DNA of 64,000 nt from Clostridium niameyense (GTDB lineage: Bacteria > Bacillota > Clostridia > Clostridiales > Clostridiaceae): the NCBI RefSeq assembly GCF_001243045.1, contig NZ_LN849007.1, positions 276,989-340,988 of the forward strand. Reading direction: 5' to 3'. The notes beneath the pieces are model-generated. The model ran no database searches, was not told where the DNA came from, and saw nothing but the letters and a program-made list of their open reading frames with translations. This document shows positions 46,598 through 55,968 of this stretch, one piece after another. Position 1 is the first letter of the stretch. Each line of letters starts with the position of its first letter. The translations under genes were made by a program, and so were the position numbers.

Positions 46598-47296
46598 TTA
46601 TTTTGTGATTATACCTAATAATAATACAAATATAATAGGACCAATAGAAGTAAGTCCAACTATACCAAAAGCATTTAAAAGGGGATCGGAATTTTCAATA
46701 ACTTTGGATAAACCTAGAGCTATGGTGAGATTTAAAGGTATATTTACAGGTCCTGTTGTAGAACTTGCACAATCTATAGCTATTCCGATTATTTCTTCAG
46801 GAGCTAAAAATAATAATATTGTTGAAATTATAAAAAGGGGAATAACAATTTTAGAAGTTTTAATATTAAATAATATTTTACATATGCCTATGGATAATCC
46901 TGTACCAAATCCACAAGCTACTGTATACATAAGAAAATTTTTAGAAATTGATCCTATAGAAATTTCATCTACTTCCATTGCTAAAGCAGTTAAGGCTGGC
47001 TCTACAAGAGTTGTACAAAATCCAATTCCGAATACTAGTAATATAATAAACCATTTATTTTTTAGTAATATTAAATTTCTACCAACGGATTCTCCAAGTG
47101 GTAATAGAAAAAGATTTGTTCCTTCTATAAACAAGAATAAACCTAAAGTACTTAGTATAACCCCTAATGTAAAAGTTTTTATATTTTTCATTGGTTTTTT
47201 AAATATGAATAGTTGAATGAAGAGCATGAGTGTAGTTATAGGTAAGATATTTTTAAAGGTATTCCATAATCCTTTAAAAATATAAGAAAGTTTCAT
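46598..47296 (-). CDS. DUF1538 membrane protein
   Basis: The 232-residue protein has six or seven membrane helices. The family marks are FLFIEGTNLFLLPLGE, TTLVEPALTALAMEVDEI and DCASSTTGPVNIPLNLTIALG. Many genomes carry two such genes beside a PII gene; only one is here. Transport function is suspected, but the substrate is unknown. It opens with an ATG after ggagggattca. A long reading frame on the opposite strand is only a shadow of it. Confidence 0.82.
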   Translation of the reverse strand: MKLSYIFKGLWNTFKNILPITTLMLFIQLFIFKKPMKNIKTFTLGVILSTLGLFLFIEGTNLFLLPLGESVGRNLILLKNKWFIILLVFGIGFCTTLVEPALTALAMEVDEISIGSISKNFLMYTVACGFGTGLSIGICKILFNIKTSKIVIPLFIISTILLFLAPEEIIGIAIDCASSTTGPVNIPLNLTIALGLSKVIENSDPLLNAFGIVGLTSIGPIIFVLLLGIITK

Positions 47297-47365
47297 TGAA
47301 TCCCTCCTATATACACTTTATATTGTATCATATTAAGAGAAATAACCAAAATTTGAGATACCAAC

Positions 47366-47412
47366 TTATAAATAATTTTAACTTTCAAATGGAAAGTTAA
47401 AATTATTTATAA
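47366..47412. repeat. 21-bp perfect inverted repeat with 5-base loop
   Basis: 47366-47386 is the exact complement of 47392-47412. It lies between the DUF1538 start and the crcB stop, both minus strand. No T run follows it on either strand, unlike the ordinary terminators here. Confidence 0.85.
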
Positions 47413-47477
47413 TATTGGTTTCCTATTACATTAGAAGTGCATTTATCTTCATCTATATTGTTATCAAAGTTGTGATG

Positions 47478-47852
47478 TTATCTTATATGTAAGATAGATT
47501 TTCCTAATATAATGCCTAAAAAACTTAAGAATAAATTTAAACATGTGTTTAAGCAGGCTAAAGTATAATTTCTACTAGTAAAAAAGCTTACAGTTTCATA
47601 ACTAAAAGTAGAAAAAGTTGTAAGTCCACCCATAATACCTGTGGTAAGAAATAACCTCAAATCAGGAGAAATTAAAGTTGTTGTTGAGTTTATTTCCATT
47701 ATTAAACCAAAAAATAATCCACCAAGTATATTTACAATTAATGTACCATAGGGAAATTGAGTACCAAAAAATTTTTGAAAGTTTATAGTTATAAGATATC
47801 TTAAAGAAGCTCCTAGAAATCCTCCAATTCCAACATAAAATAGTCTTTGCAT
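47478..47852 (-). CDS. crcB: Fluoride exporter CrcB/Fluc
   Basis: The 124-residue channel has four membrane helices. The pore signatures are GGFLGASLRYLI, GTLIVNILGG (with the conserved Asn) and GIMGGLTTFSTFSYET (Na-binding and Phe-box region). It works as an antiparallel dimer that releases fluoride. It is a single gene here, so presumably a homodimer, unless a second copy is elsewhere. The fluoride riboswitch directly upstream settles its role. Confidence 0.93.
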   Translation of the reverse strand: MQRLFYVGIGGFLGASLRYLITINFQKFFGTQFPYGTLIVNILGGLFFGLIMEINSTTTLISPDLRLFLTTGIMGGLTTFSTFSYETVSFFTSRNYTLACLNTCLNLFLSFLGIILGKSILHIR

Positions 47853-47874
47853 TTGTGATTCCTCCTACAAAAGT

Positions 47875-47951
47875 TAAAAAACTCCTACTTTAAACAAATT
47901 ATAAAGTAGGAGTTATTAGCGTAAAGCATTTAAAGGTGAACTCCATCACCT
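47875..47951 (-). promoter_or_regulatory. Fluoride riboswitch of crcB
   Basis: On the minus strand the leader reads aggtgatggagttcacctt (47951 on), then aaatgcttta, cgctaataactcct, and a hairpin actcctactt / aagtaggagt with a T run. This matches, segment by segment, the crcB motif: the ggNgatgg-gttcNcc stem, the gctaatNactcct pseudoknot and a terminator overlapping it. Fluoride binding should favour the aptamer and read-through. Confidence 0.93.
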
Positions 47952-48146
47952 AATATATATTATACTACAATTATTAATAATAAGTTACTTTAAAAAAACA
48001 TATGTTGGGTTTATTAGTTAATCTATAGTATTTATTAATATTTTAAAGCTTTTTTATTATATAATTAATGATTTTAATTTTATTAGAATTTGTAAATAAA
48101 TCTTAATTGTGAAATGAATTTAGAAAGGAGTTAAGTATGAATAATA

Positions 48147-48842
48147 TTATTCTATAAGTTGTACTCCTAATTGTTTATAAAAAGAGGAATTTATAGTATC
48201 ACAAATATAGAGATTATTATCTTTTTGAAACTTATGTACTATCATTCTCATATTTTCTCCATAAATTCCATCAGGGTTACCATTATAGTAGCCCTTCTGC
48301 TTTAGTAGTCTTTGAACTTCATAAACATCAGAACCAGTCATACCAGGTCGTATAGGTCTTAAATATTCTCCAAAGTTTCCAAAAGGACCACCCCATATTA
48401 TCACAGTAGTTCCGTAGGGAATAATATCATACAATTCAATAACATCTTTATTATTCATACGAATGCACCCATGAGAGGCTCTATGTCCTATTGAATTAGG
48501 TCTATTAGTTCCGTGAATACCATAAGTACCCCAAGGAACATTTAGTCCCATCCATCGTCCACCAAAGCCAGATCCCCAAGTACCTTTGTTTATTATTTTC
48601 CAAGTTCCTATAGGAGAAGGTGTAGAAACTTTTCCACTGGCTATATTATAGCTTTTTACTATAATACTGTTTTTAAATACATCTAATCTGTTAGAAGTTA
48701 AATCTATAAAAATTGCAATATTTTTATTATTACTAGAATTATTTTTTGTATTAATATCTTTTTTATATCCTATATATATTAAAACTATTTCTATAGCAAG
48801 TATAAAAATTAAAATAAATAATATTTTTTTAAATTTAGACAT
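48147..48842 (-). CDS. L,D-transpeptidase with peptidoglycan-binding domain
   Basis: The 231-residue protein has an N-terminal membrane anchor (FILIFILAIEIVLIYIG), a YkuD catalytic domain with YGIHGTNRP and the active-site SHGCIRMNNKD, and a C-terminal PG_binding_1 domain with MTGSDVYEVQRLLKQKGYY. It forms 3-3 cross-links or anchors wall protein. It is monocistronic, with a gggggatttt ribosome site. The DNA 47953-48146 beyond the riboswitch has nothing else I can name. Confidence 0.92.
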   Translation of the reverse strand: MSKFKKILFILIFILAIEIVLIYIGYKKDINTKNNSSNNKNIAIFIDLTSNRLDVFKNSIIVKSYNIASGKVSTPSPIGTWKIINKGTWGSGFGGRWMGLNVPWGTYGIHGTNRPNSIGHRASHGCIRMNNKDVIELYDIIPYGTTVIIWGGPFGNFGEYLRPIRPGMTGSDVYEVQRLLKQKGYYNGNPDGIYGENMRMIVHKFQKDNNLYICDTINSSFYKQLGVQLIE

Positions 48843-49066
48843 GAAAATCCCCCCTCTTATGATAGTAGTATATGCACTGGTATGAGATAAGATAATTATA
48901 AAAAACTAAAAATTATTCTAAAAATTTTTTAAAATTTTTAAATATAATTTTATAATTATTTAAAGGTTCAATTTTTCAATTTTAATAGGAAGAAAAGATT
49001 ACTTATATCTAATATTATATAGAAGATATATTATATATAATAAGAAGTGAAAGGATTGAATGTGAT

Positions 49067-51193
49067 ATGGAACTCAATAAGGATTGTATTCAAATATTAC
49101 AGTACTTAGTAGAAAAAAATGATTTTGTAAAGATAAGCGAAATAGCTAAAAAATATAAGGTAACTAATAGAGCTATAAGATACAAAATAGATAAGATAGA
49201 ACAGTTTTTAATAAAAAATAATTTTGGATATTTAAATAGAAAGTATAGAAAAGGAATAAGAGTACCAAAGGATGAAAATTTAAAGATTTATTTAAATAAA
49301 TTTATAGGAGAATATACTCCATATAAATATGTTTATTCAAAAGAAGAAAGACATTTACATATGTTACTTAAATTACTTCAATGTAATACTCCAATAAAAA
49401 TGAGATTTTTTGAAAAGAAATTATGTGTATCTAAAAATACTCTGCTAAAAGAATTAGATTCAATTGATGAGTGGCTAAAGAAAAGAAATTTAACTTTAGT
49501 GAGAAAACCTAAAATAGGAATGATTGTAGAAGGAAGTGAAATAGATAAACGTAACGCTGTTGTAAAAATAATATCTCAATCAACATCATCAGAAGATTTA
49601 TTGAATTATGTTTCTAGAAAGTCAATTCAATCAAAAATAAATAATTTGCAATTTGATACATTGTTTTCTGATATAGATATAGATTTTATAGATAGTCTAA
49701 TAAGAAGAGCAGAGATAGAATTAAAAAGAGAATTTAGTGATGAAGCCTATGGAGGATTAATTACACATTTATCAATAATGATAAAGAGAGTACAACTTAA
49801 TAAAGATATATATTTACCTAATTTTAATGAAAATATAGTTAAGGAAACAAAAGAATATCAAGTTTCTAGAAGCATTATTGAAAATATAGAAAGGCATTAT
49901 AATATTAAAATACCAGAATGTGAAATAAGCTATATAGTCATACATTTATTAGGTGCAAAAGTTTTAAAGAATATCTCTAAGGGACAAAGTAAGTATAACG
50001 ATAGCGAACTTAAAAAAGTAGTTAATTTAATGACAGAATATGTAGAGATGGCTTATGAAATTAAATTTGAAAAAGAAAAAAACGGTTTAATAGAGGGGTT
50101 AATACTTCATTTAAGACCGAGTATATATAGAATAAAATACGGATCAAGTCTTATAAATCCATTATTTCATAAAATAAAAACTAAATATAGTGAGTTATTT
50201 AAGATAGTTAAAGCAGCTAGCAAATACTTAGAAGAGTTTATAGGTTCACCATTAAGTGAACATGAGATTTCATATATAGTTTTACATTATGGTGCGGCGT
50301 TGAGGCTCTATGAACAAAGGAAAAGTAAAAAAGCTAAGGTGATTATTGTTTGTGGAACAGGTATTGGTACATCAAAGATGATAGCTGCAAGTATTTTTCA
50401 AAAATTTCAAGTAGAAATTATAGGAACATATGCTAGTAGAAATATTAATAAAAATATATTAAAGACTTGTGATTATATAATTAGTACTATAGATATACCT
50501 AATCTTGAAAAAGATGATTATATCAAAATTAGTCCACTTTTAAGTGAAAAGGACTTCTTAATTTTAAATAAATATTTATTATCGATAGTTAAAAAAACTA
50601 ATTCTAGTAATGAAATTGAAAAGACAAATAAAATTATTAATATAATAAAAAAGTATGGAGATATAAAAGACGAAGAACAATTAAAATATGAAATAATGTA
50701 TGAGTTAAAAAGAAAAAATGAGAAATTTCCAGAAGAAAAAAGAGAAATTTCATTATCAGAACTTTTAAGAAAAGAAACTATAGAAGTAAAATTAAATTGT
50801 AAAGATTGGGAAGATGTTATTTTAAATGCTACTAGGCCTTTAGAAAAAAAGAATTATATAACCTATAAGTATACTGAAGAAATAATAAAAAATTTAAAAA
50901 AATTAGGTCCTTATATGGTCATTGCACCGGGAGTTTGTTTAGCTCATGCTAATTTGCCAGAAGAAATTAACCATACATCTATGAGTTTTATTAATTTGAA
51001 GTATCCCATTAAATTTCATAGCAAATTTAATGATCCAGTGAAAATTGTACTAACTTTTGCAACTAAAGATAAAGAGTCACATATATATGCTCTTTCTCAA
51101 TTTATGGATATAATAAATAATTCCAATGAATTGCAAAAACTTATGAATGCTTCATCTAAGGATGAGGTATTAAAGATAATAAATAAATATTAA
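49067..51193 (+). CDS. PRD-containing PTS-controlled transcription activator (MtlR/LicR type)
   Basis: The 708-residue regulator has two N-terminal HTH segments (KISEIAKKYKVTNRAIRYKI and KLCVSKNTLLKELDSI), two PRD domains with conserved His (ITHLSIMIK, IVIHLLGAK, ILHLRPSI, IVLHYGAALR), an EIIB-like domain with VIIVCGTGIGTSKM, and a C-terminal EIIA domain with PGVCLAHANLP. Phosphorylation at PRD and EII sites tells it whether the PTS sugar is present. It heads the transketolase operon and almost surely regulates the PTS cluster downstream. The start has a distant gaaagga site. Confidence 0.92.
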   Translation: MELNKDCIQILQYLVEKNDFVKISEIAKKYKVTNRAIRYKIDKIEQFLIKNNFGYLNRKYRKGIRVPKDENLKIYLNKFIGEYTPYKYVYSKEERHLHMLLKLLQCNTPIKMRFFEKKLCVSKNTLLKELDSIDEWLKKRNLTLVRKPKIGMIVEGSEIDKRNAVVKIISQSTSSEDLLNYVSRKSIQSKINNLQFDTLFSDIDIDFIDSLIRRAEIELKREFSDEAYGGLITHLSIMIKRVQLNKDIYLPNFNENIVKETKEYQVSRSIIENIERHYNIKIPECEISYIVIHLLGAKVLKNISKGQSKYNDSELKKVVNLMTEYVEMAYEIKFEKEKNGLIEGLILHLRPSIYRIKYGSSLINPLFHKIKTKYSELFKIVKAASKYLEEFIGSPLSEHEISYIVLHYGAALRLYEQRKSKKAKVIIVCGTGIGTSKMIAASIFQKFQVEIIGTYASRNINKNILKTCDYIISTIDIPNLEKDDYIKISPLLSEKDFLILNKYLLSIVKKTNSSNEIEKTNKIINIIKKYGDIKDEEQLKYEIMYELKRKNEKFPEEKREISLSELLRKETIEVKLNCKDWEDVILNATRPLEKKNYITYKYTEEIIKNLKKLGPYMVIAPGVCLAHANLPEEINHTSMSFINLKYPIKFHSKFNDPVKIVLTFATKDKESHIYALSQFMDIINNSNELQKLMNASSKDEVLKIINKY

Positions 51194-51213
51194 TAGGAAT
51201 GGGGGAAAATATT

Positions 51214-52032
51214 ATGAGGATAGAGGAAGAAAAGTTTTTAATTAAAAAATGTAAAAAAATAAGAAGATTATTAGTAGAGGAAATAAATAGTGTAGGAAAA
51301 GGGCATTATGGTGGTAGCTTATCAATAGTTGAAGTTCTAATACTTTTATATAATAAAGAAATGAATATAGATCCTTTGAATTCTAAAAAAGAGGGCAGAG
51401 ATAGATTGGTACTATCTAAAGGGCATGCAGGTCCAGCATTATATGCAGTTTTAGCAGATAAAGGATATATAAAAGAAAAAGAACTTCTTACTTTAAATAA
51501 AGAAAATACCCTTCTTCCAAGTCATTGTGATATGAATAGAACTAATGGGGTAGATATGACAACTGGGTCTTTAGGACAAGGTATCAGTTGTGCTGTTGGA
51601 ATGGCTAAGGCATCAAAAATAAAAAAGGATAATGCTTATATTTATTGTATAGTTGGAGACGGAGAATGTAATGAAGGACAAGTTTGGGAAGCAGCACTTT
51701 CAGCAGCACATTTTGGACTTGATAATTTAATTACTTTTGTGGATTATAATAAATTTCAACTAGATGGAAAGATAGAAGATATTATGAATATGCATCCAAT
51801 GGATGATAAATGGAAATCCTTTGGATGGCACGTTATATCAGTAGATGGCCATAATTTAAAAGATATACATAGTGCAATAGAAGAAGGTAAAAAACATGAA
51901 AAGCCAGTAGCAATTATTTTAGAGACTAAAAAAGGAAAAGGAGTTTCAGTAGTTGAAAGAGCAGGACATAAATGTCATAGTATGGGTTTAACTGAAGAGG
52001 AATATAAGAATTCAATAGAGGAATTAAGCTAG
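51214..52032 (+). CDS. Transketolase, N-terminal subunit
   Basis: The 272-residue protein is the thiamine-pyrophosphate-binding half of a split transketolase: GKGHYGGSLSIVEVL, LSKGHAGPALYAV, and the TPP motif VGDGECNEGQVWEAA ending in the FVDYNKFQLDG segment. It works with the next gene. The start is 51214 since gggggaa before it serves as the ribosome site and the ATG at 51199 overlaps it. Confidence 0.95.
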   Translation: MRIEEEKFLIKKCKKIRRLLVEEINSVGKGHYGGSLSIVEVLILLYNKEMNIDPLNSKKEGRDRLVLSKGHAGPALYAVLADKGYIKEKELLTLNKENTLLPSHCDMNRTNGVDMTTGSLGQGISCAVGMAKASKIKKDNAYIYCIVGDGECNEGQVWEAALSAAHFGLDNLITFVDYNKFQLDGKIEDIMNMHPMDDKWKSFGWHVISVDGHNLKDIHSAIEEGKKHEKPVAIILETKKGKGVSVVERAGHKCHSMGLTEEEYKNSIEELS

Positions 52033-52045
52033 GGGGATTTTTGTT

Positions 52046-52972
52046 ATGGAAATGAGAAAAGTATTGTGTGAGGTAATGGAAGAGTTAATGAATAAGCATG
52101 ATAATATTGTGTTTATGGATGGTGATTTAGCGGAAGCTAATGGTACGATGCCTCTTAGGGAGATATTTAAGGAAAGAGCTTTTGATACTGGAATTAGTGA
52201 GCAAAATATGGCATCTATGGCTGCAGGAATGAGTTCTTATGGAATGAATCCATATATATGCACATTTACAGCATTTTCAACTAGAAGAATATGTGATCAA
52301 ATAGCAATTTCAATGTCTTATGCAAAGCAAAATGTAAAAATAATAGGAACAGATGCGGGAATTTCTTCAGAGCTTAATGGAGGAACTCATATGAGCTTTG
52401 AGGATATTGGAGTATTAAGAAGTATACCAGGGGTTACTATTATAGATATTGCAGATGAATTTCAACTAAGAGAAGCTCTATATAAAACTGTAGATTATAA
52501 AGGAGTAGTATATTTAAGAATTCCAAGAAAGCAAGTACCTAAAATATATGATGATAATTATAAATTTAATTTATCTAAAGGAGATATAATTTCTAAAGGA
52601 AGGGATGTAACTATTTTTTCTACAGGGATTATGTGTAAATCTGCTATTGAGGCTTGTGATATTTTAAAGCAAGAAGGAATTAGTGCAGAAGTAATAAACA
52701 TTCATACTATAAAGCCAATAGATGATGAAATAGTCACAAAATCTTTAGAAAAAACTAAAGCGGCAGTAACTTGTGAAAATCATAATATTTTAGGTGGTCT
52801 TTATAGTTCTATTTGTGAAATAGTATGTAGAAACAAACCTGTTCCAATTGAGCCAATTGGAATAGTTGATCATTTTGGGGAAGTAGGAAATATGAAATTT
52901 CTTTCGAAGAAATATAAAATGACTACTGAGGATATAGTATTAGCATGCAAAAAGGTTATAAATAAGAAATAA
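52046..52972 (+). CDS. Transketolase, C-terminal subunit
   Basis: The 308-residue partner carries the pyrimidine-binding domain, with the conserved glutamate in GISEQNMASMAAGMSS, HMSFEDIGVLRSIPG and the C-terminal domain AAVTCENHNILGGLYSS. Together the two subunits move two-carbon ketol units between sugar phosphates in the non-oxidative pentose phosphate pathway. It is 13 bases downstream of the N-terminal subunit. Confidence 0.95.
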   Translation: MEMRKVLCEVMEELMNKHDNIVFMDGDLAEANGTMPLREIFKERAFDTGISEQNMASMAAGMSSYGMNPYICTFTAFSTRRICDQIAISMSYAKQNVKIIGTDAGISSELNGGTHMSFEDIGVLRSIPGVTIIDIADEFQLREALYKTVDYKGVVYLRIPRKQVPKIYDDNYKFNLSKGDIISKGRDVTIFSTGIMCKSAIEACDILKQEGISAEVINIHTIKPIDDEIVTKSLEKTKAAVTCENHNILGGLYSSICEIVCRNKPVPIEPIGIVDHFGEVGNMKFLSKKYKMTTEDIVLACKKVINKK

Positions 52973-52996
52973 TAAAATATTGATGAAAAAGATAAA

Positions 52997-53040
52997 GTAA
53001 TAAATTGCTTTCTGTATAATTTATTACTTTGTTTTTTATT
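52997..53040 (+). terminator. Terminator between the transketolase and PTS genes
   Basis: agtaataaatt and aatttattact flank an 11-base loop and are followed by a T-rich run, so the PTS genes have a separate promoter. Confidence 0.85.
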
Positions 53041-53197
53041 TTTATTTCATAAACAGAGCATATATTTTTTAGTTCAAATTTTCCTTTTTAAATTGAAATA
53101 GAAGGTGTTGTAAACATATTCAAACTACTATAGAAATTATATATAATAAAGATACGTTAAGGAGAAATAATCTAAACTAGAAATGGAAGTGAATTAT

Positions 53198-53650
53198 GTG
53201 ATCGGAGATTTAGTGGTAAAAGATTTTATAAAAGTAAAGCAAAAATGTACAAGTTGGCAAAATGCTATAGAAATGGGAACCCTACTCTTAGAGGAGAAAG
53301 ATATTATTGATAAAAATTATAAGTATGCAATAATTAATAATTTTAAGAAGTTAGGTCCCTATATGGTAATAGCACCTGGAATTGTATTATCACATGCAAG
53401 ACCGGAGGACGGAGTAAATAAAACTGGAATTAGTATAGTTACATTAAAAGAGCCGATAAGTTTTGGAAGTGACCAAAATGATCCTGTAAAATTAATAGTT
53501 ACATTAGCAGCTAAAGATAATACGAGTCATTTAGAATTGCTTTCAAACTTAATGGATATATTTATGAATTCAAATGATTTAAATAAAATATTTGAAGCAG
53601 AGTCAGAAGAGAAAATTTTAGAAGTATTAAAGGAATATAAAGAAAATTAA
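53198..53650 (+). CDS. PTS EIIA component, ascorbate/galactitol type
   Basis: The 150-residue protein accepts phosphate from HPr on the histidine in APGIVLSHARP and passes it to EIIB. It closely resembles the EIIA domain at the end of the PRD regulator, sharing KKLGPYMVIAPG. I place the start at GTG 53198, six bases after ggaagtg, because ATG 53183 has its nearest aaggag about 19 bases away. The alternative adds five residues. First gene of an EIIA-EIIB-EIIC operon. Confidence 0.9.
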   Translation: MIGDLVVKDFIKVKQKCTSWQNAIEMGTLLLEEKDIIDKNYKYAIINNFKKLGPYMVIAPGIVLSHARPEDGVNKTGISIVTLKEPISFGSDQNDPVKLIVTLAAKDNTSHLELLSNLMDIFMNSNDLNKIFEAESEEKILEVLKEYKEN

Positions 53651-53669
53651 ATTTTGGGAGGAATTATTT

Positions 53670-53954
53670 ATGAAAATATTAGTATGTTGTGGAAGTGGAC
53701 TAGGAAGTAGTTTTATGATCGAGATGAACATAAAGAAGGTTATTAATGAGTTAAATCTAAGTGGCATAGAGGTAAATCATTCAGATCTTGCTTCAGCAAA
53801 AGGGATTCAAGCAGATATATATGTTGGTACAAGAGATATAGCTGTAAGATTAGAAGATTTAGGAGGAGAAGTTGTTTCATTGAATAATATGATAGATATT
53901 AATGAATTAAAAGAAAAATTAATAGAAGTATTGAGGAAATTAAATTACATGTAA
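53670..53954 (+). CDS. PTS EIIB component, ascorbate (UlaB) type
   Basis: The 94-residue protein has the phosphocysteine loop ILVCCGSGLGSSFM, followed by the small alpha/beta fold of the UlaB/SgaB family. It takes phosphate from the neighbouring EIIA and gives it to sugar entering through EIIC. The ribosome site is gggagga. Confidence 0.92.
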   Translation: MKILVCCGSGLGSSFMIEMNIKKVINELNLSGIEVNHSDLASAKGIQADIYVGTRDIAVRLEDLGGEVVSLNNMIDINELKEKLIEVLRKLNYM

Positions 53955-54018
53955 TTAAGTATTAGGCTTTTATTGCAGAAAATGATTCAGAATAAAAAGA
54001 AAAAGGGGATGAAATTTT

Positions 54019-55278
54019 ATGTTAAAGTTTTTGTTGGATATATTAAGTACTCCAGCAATATTAGTTGGACTAGTTGCTTTAGTAGGTCTTATATTTCAAA
54101 AAAAATCAACATCTGATTGTGTTACGGGAACAATTAAGACTATAATGGGGTTTTTAGTACTTGGTGGAGGAGCAGAAATTGTTGTTAAAGCTTTGGATTA
54201 CTTTAGTAAGATGTTCCAATATGGATTTGGAATTACTGGAATAGTCCCTAATAATGAGGCTATAGTAGGAATGGCATTAAAAGATTATGGCACTCAAACA
54301 GCATTAATAATGGCTTTAGGTATGTTGATAAATATATTAATAGCTAGATATACAAAGATGAAGTACATATTTTTAACAGGACATCATACATTATATATGT
54401 CTTGTATGTTAGCAGCAATATTAATTGCTGGAGGGGTCAAAGGAACTTCTTTGGTTATAATAGGTTCAGTATTATTAGGATTTATAATGGCTTTAATGCC
54501 AGCTTTGGCTCAGCCAATTATGAGAAAGATAACTGGTGTAGATGATATTGCATTTGGTCACTTTGGAACTTTTGGATATATTATATCAGCATGTGTTGCA
54601 AAAGTTGTAGGTAAGGATTCTAAATCAACAGAAGAAATGAAGTTTCCACAAGGATTAACTTTTTTAAGAGATACATCAGTTGCAATAAGTTTAACTATGT
54701 CAATATTATATTTAATAGTTTCAATAGCAGCAGGACCTACATATGTAGGAAAGTTAAGTGGAGGACAAAATTTTATAGTATTTTCATTAATTCAAGCAAT
54801 TACATTTGCAGGTGGGGTTTATATAATACTTGCGGGAGTAAGATTAATATTAGGTGAAATAGTTCCAGCATTTAGAGGAATAGCTATGAAGTTAGTTCCT
54901 AATGCAAAACCAGCGTTAGATTGTCCAGTAGTATTTCCTTATGCCCCTAACGCAGTTTTAATAGGTTTCTTATCAAGTTTTCTTGGTGGAATAGTTGGAA
55001 TGTTTATATTAATAGCTTTAAAAGCACCAGTTATATTACCAGGGGTTGTGCCTCATTTCTTTTGTGGGGCAACAGCAGGAGTATTTGGAAACGCTGTTGG
55101 AGGGAAAAGAGGAGCTATATTAGGAGCCTTTGTACATGGAATAATAATAACATTTTTACCAGCATTATTACTTCCAACTTTAGGTGGACTTGGATATGTA
55201 GGAACTACATTTAGTGATGCGGATTTTGGAGTAATAGGCACAATACTTGCCAAGATAATATCATTATTTAGATTTTAA
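54019..55278 (+). CDS. PTS EIIC component, UlaA/SgaT type
   Basis: The 419-residue membrane protein has about ten to eleven helices. UlaA-family marks include FLVLGGGAEIVVKALDYF near the N-terminus, YIFLTGHHTLYMSCM and ILAGVRLILGEIVPAFRGIA. Ascorbate is the known substrate in E. coli, but the catabolic genes ulaD, ulaE and ulaF are absent here. Transketolase and a transaldolase take their place, so the true substrate could be another sugar or polyol. Confidence 0.9.
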   Translation: MLKFLLDILSTPAILVGLVALVGLIFQKKSTSDCVTGTIKTIMGFLVLGGGAEIVVKALDYFSKMFQYGFGITGIVPNNEAIVGMALKDYGTQTALIMALGMLINILIARYTKMKYIFLTGHHTLYMSCMLAAILIAGGVKGTSLVIIGSVLLGFIMALMPALAQPIMRKITGVDDIAFGHFGTFGYIISACVAKVVGKDSKSTEEMKFPQGLTFLRDTSVAISLTMSILYLIVSIAAGPTYVGKLSGGQNFIVFSLIQAITFAGGVYIILAGVRLILGEIVPAFRGIAMKLVPNAKPALDCPVVFPYAPNAVLIGFLSSFLGGIVGMFILIALKAPVILPGVVPHFFCGATAGVFGNAVGGKRGAILGAFVHGIIITFLPALLLPTLGGLGYVGTTFSDADFGVIGTILAKIISLFRF

Positions 55279-55307
55279 TATAAGTAAACAGAGAGGAATG
55301 ATTATAA

Positions 55308-55946
55308 ATGAAACTATTTATAGATACAGCCATTGTTGATGAAATCAAAGAAATAAATGATATGGGAATTATTTGTGGAGTAACTACAAATCCTTCTTTA
55401 ATAGTTAAATCGGGACGAGTATTTGAAGAAGTAATACAAGAGATTACAAATATAGTAGACGGACCTATAAGTGCAGAAGTAACAGGAGTTACTTCTGAGG
55501 AAATGGTTGAAGAGGGATTAGAATTATCAAAGCTTCATAAGAATATAGTTATTAAGATTCCTATGACAGAGGAGGGCTTAAAAGCAACAAAGAAATTAAA
55601 ATCAAAAGGAATAGACGTAAATGTAACTTTAATATTTTCAGCTCCTCAAGCCTTACTTGCAGCAAGAGCAGGAGCTAGATATGTAAGTCCATTTTTAGGA
55701 AGATTGGATGATATTGGAATGGATGGAATACATCTTATAGAAGAAATTTCAGAAATGTTTAGTATTCATGGTATAGAAACAGAAATAATAGCAGCAAGCA
55801 TCAGAAATTCTATACACATTACTAGATCTGCAATAGCAGGGGCTGATATAGCTACTGTTCCATACAAAATATTAAAGCAAATGATAAAACATCCATTAAC
55901 TAACGTTGGAATAGAAAAATTTATGAAGGATTGGAATTCAAAATAA
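55308..55946 (+). CDS. Transaldolase / fructose-6-phosphate aldolase-like enzyme
   Basis: The 212-residue class I aldolase has [13 protein letters not shown] near residue 25, the Schiff-base lysine segment [12 protein letters not shown], and [19 protein letters not shown]. It belongs to the short TalC/MipB/FSA group; whether it acts as transaldolase or F6P aldolase cannot be fixed without finer comparison. With the transketolase upstream it would complete the pentose interconversion. It lies 29 bases after the EIIC gene. Confidence 0.92.
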   Translation: MKLFIDTAIVDEIKEINDMGIICGVTTNPSLIVKSGRVFEEVIQEITNIVDGPISAEVTGVTSEEMVEEGLELSKLHKNIVIKIPMTEEGLKATKKLKSKGIDVNVTLIFSAPQALLAARAGARYVSPFLGRLDDIGMDGIHLIEEISEMFSIHGIETEIIAASIRNSIHITRSAIAGADIATVPYKILKQMIKHPLTNVGIEKFMKDWNSK

Positions 55947-55968
55947 TTTAAAAACATAATATTACTCA

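Noticed and set aside
46605-47216. 203-codon frame on the plus strand
   Set aside because: It is the mirror of the DUF1538 gene, whose minus-strand frame shows real membrane-protein conservation and a ribosome site.
54019-55278. Ascorbate as the certain PTS substrate
   Set aside because: The transporter family name suggests it, but the catabolic genes for ascorbate are absent and pentose-phosphate enzymes are present.
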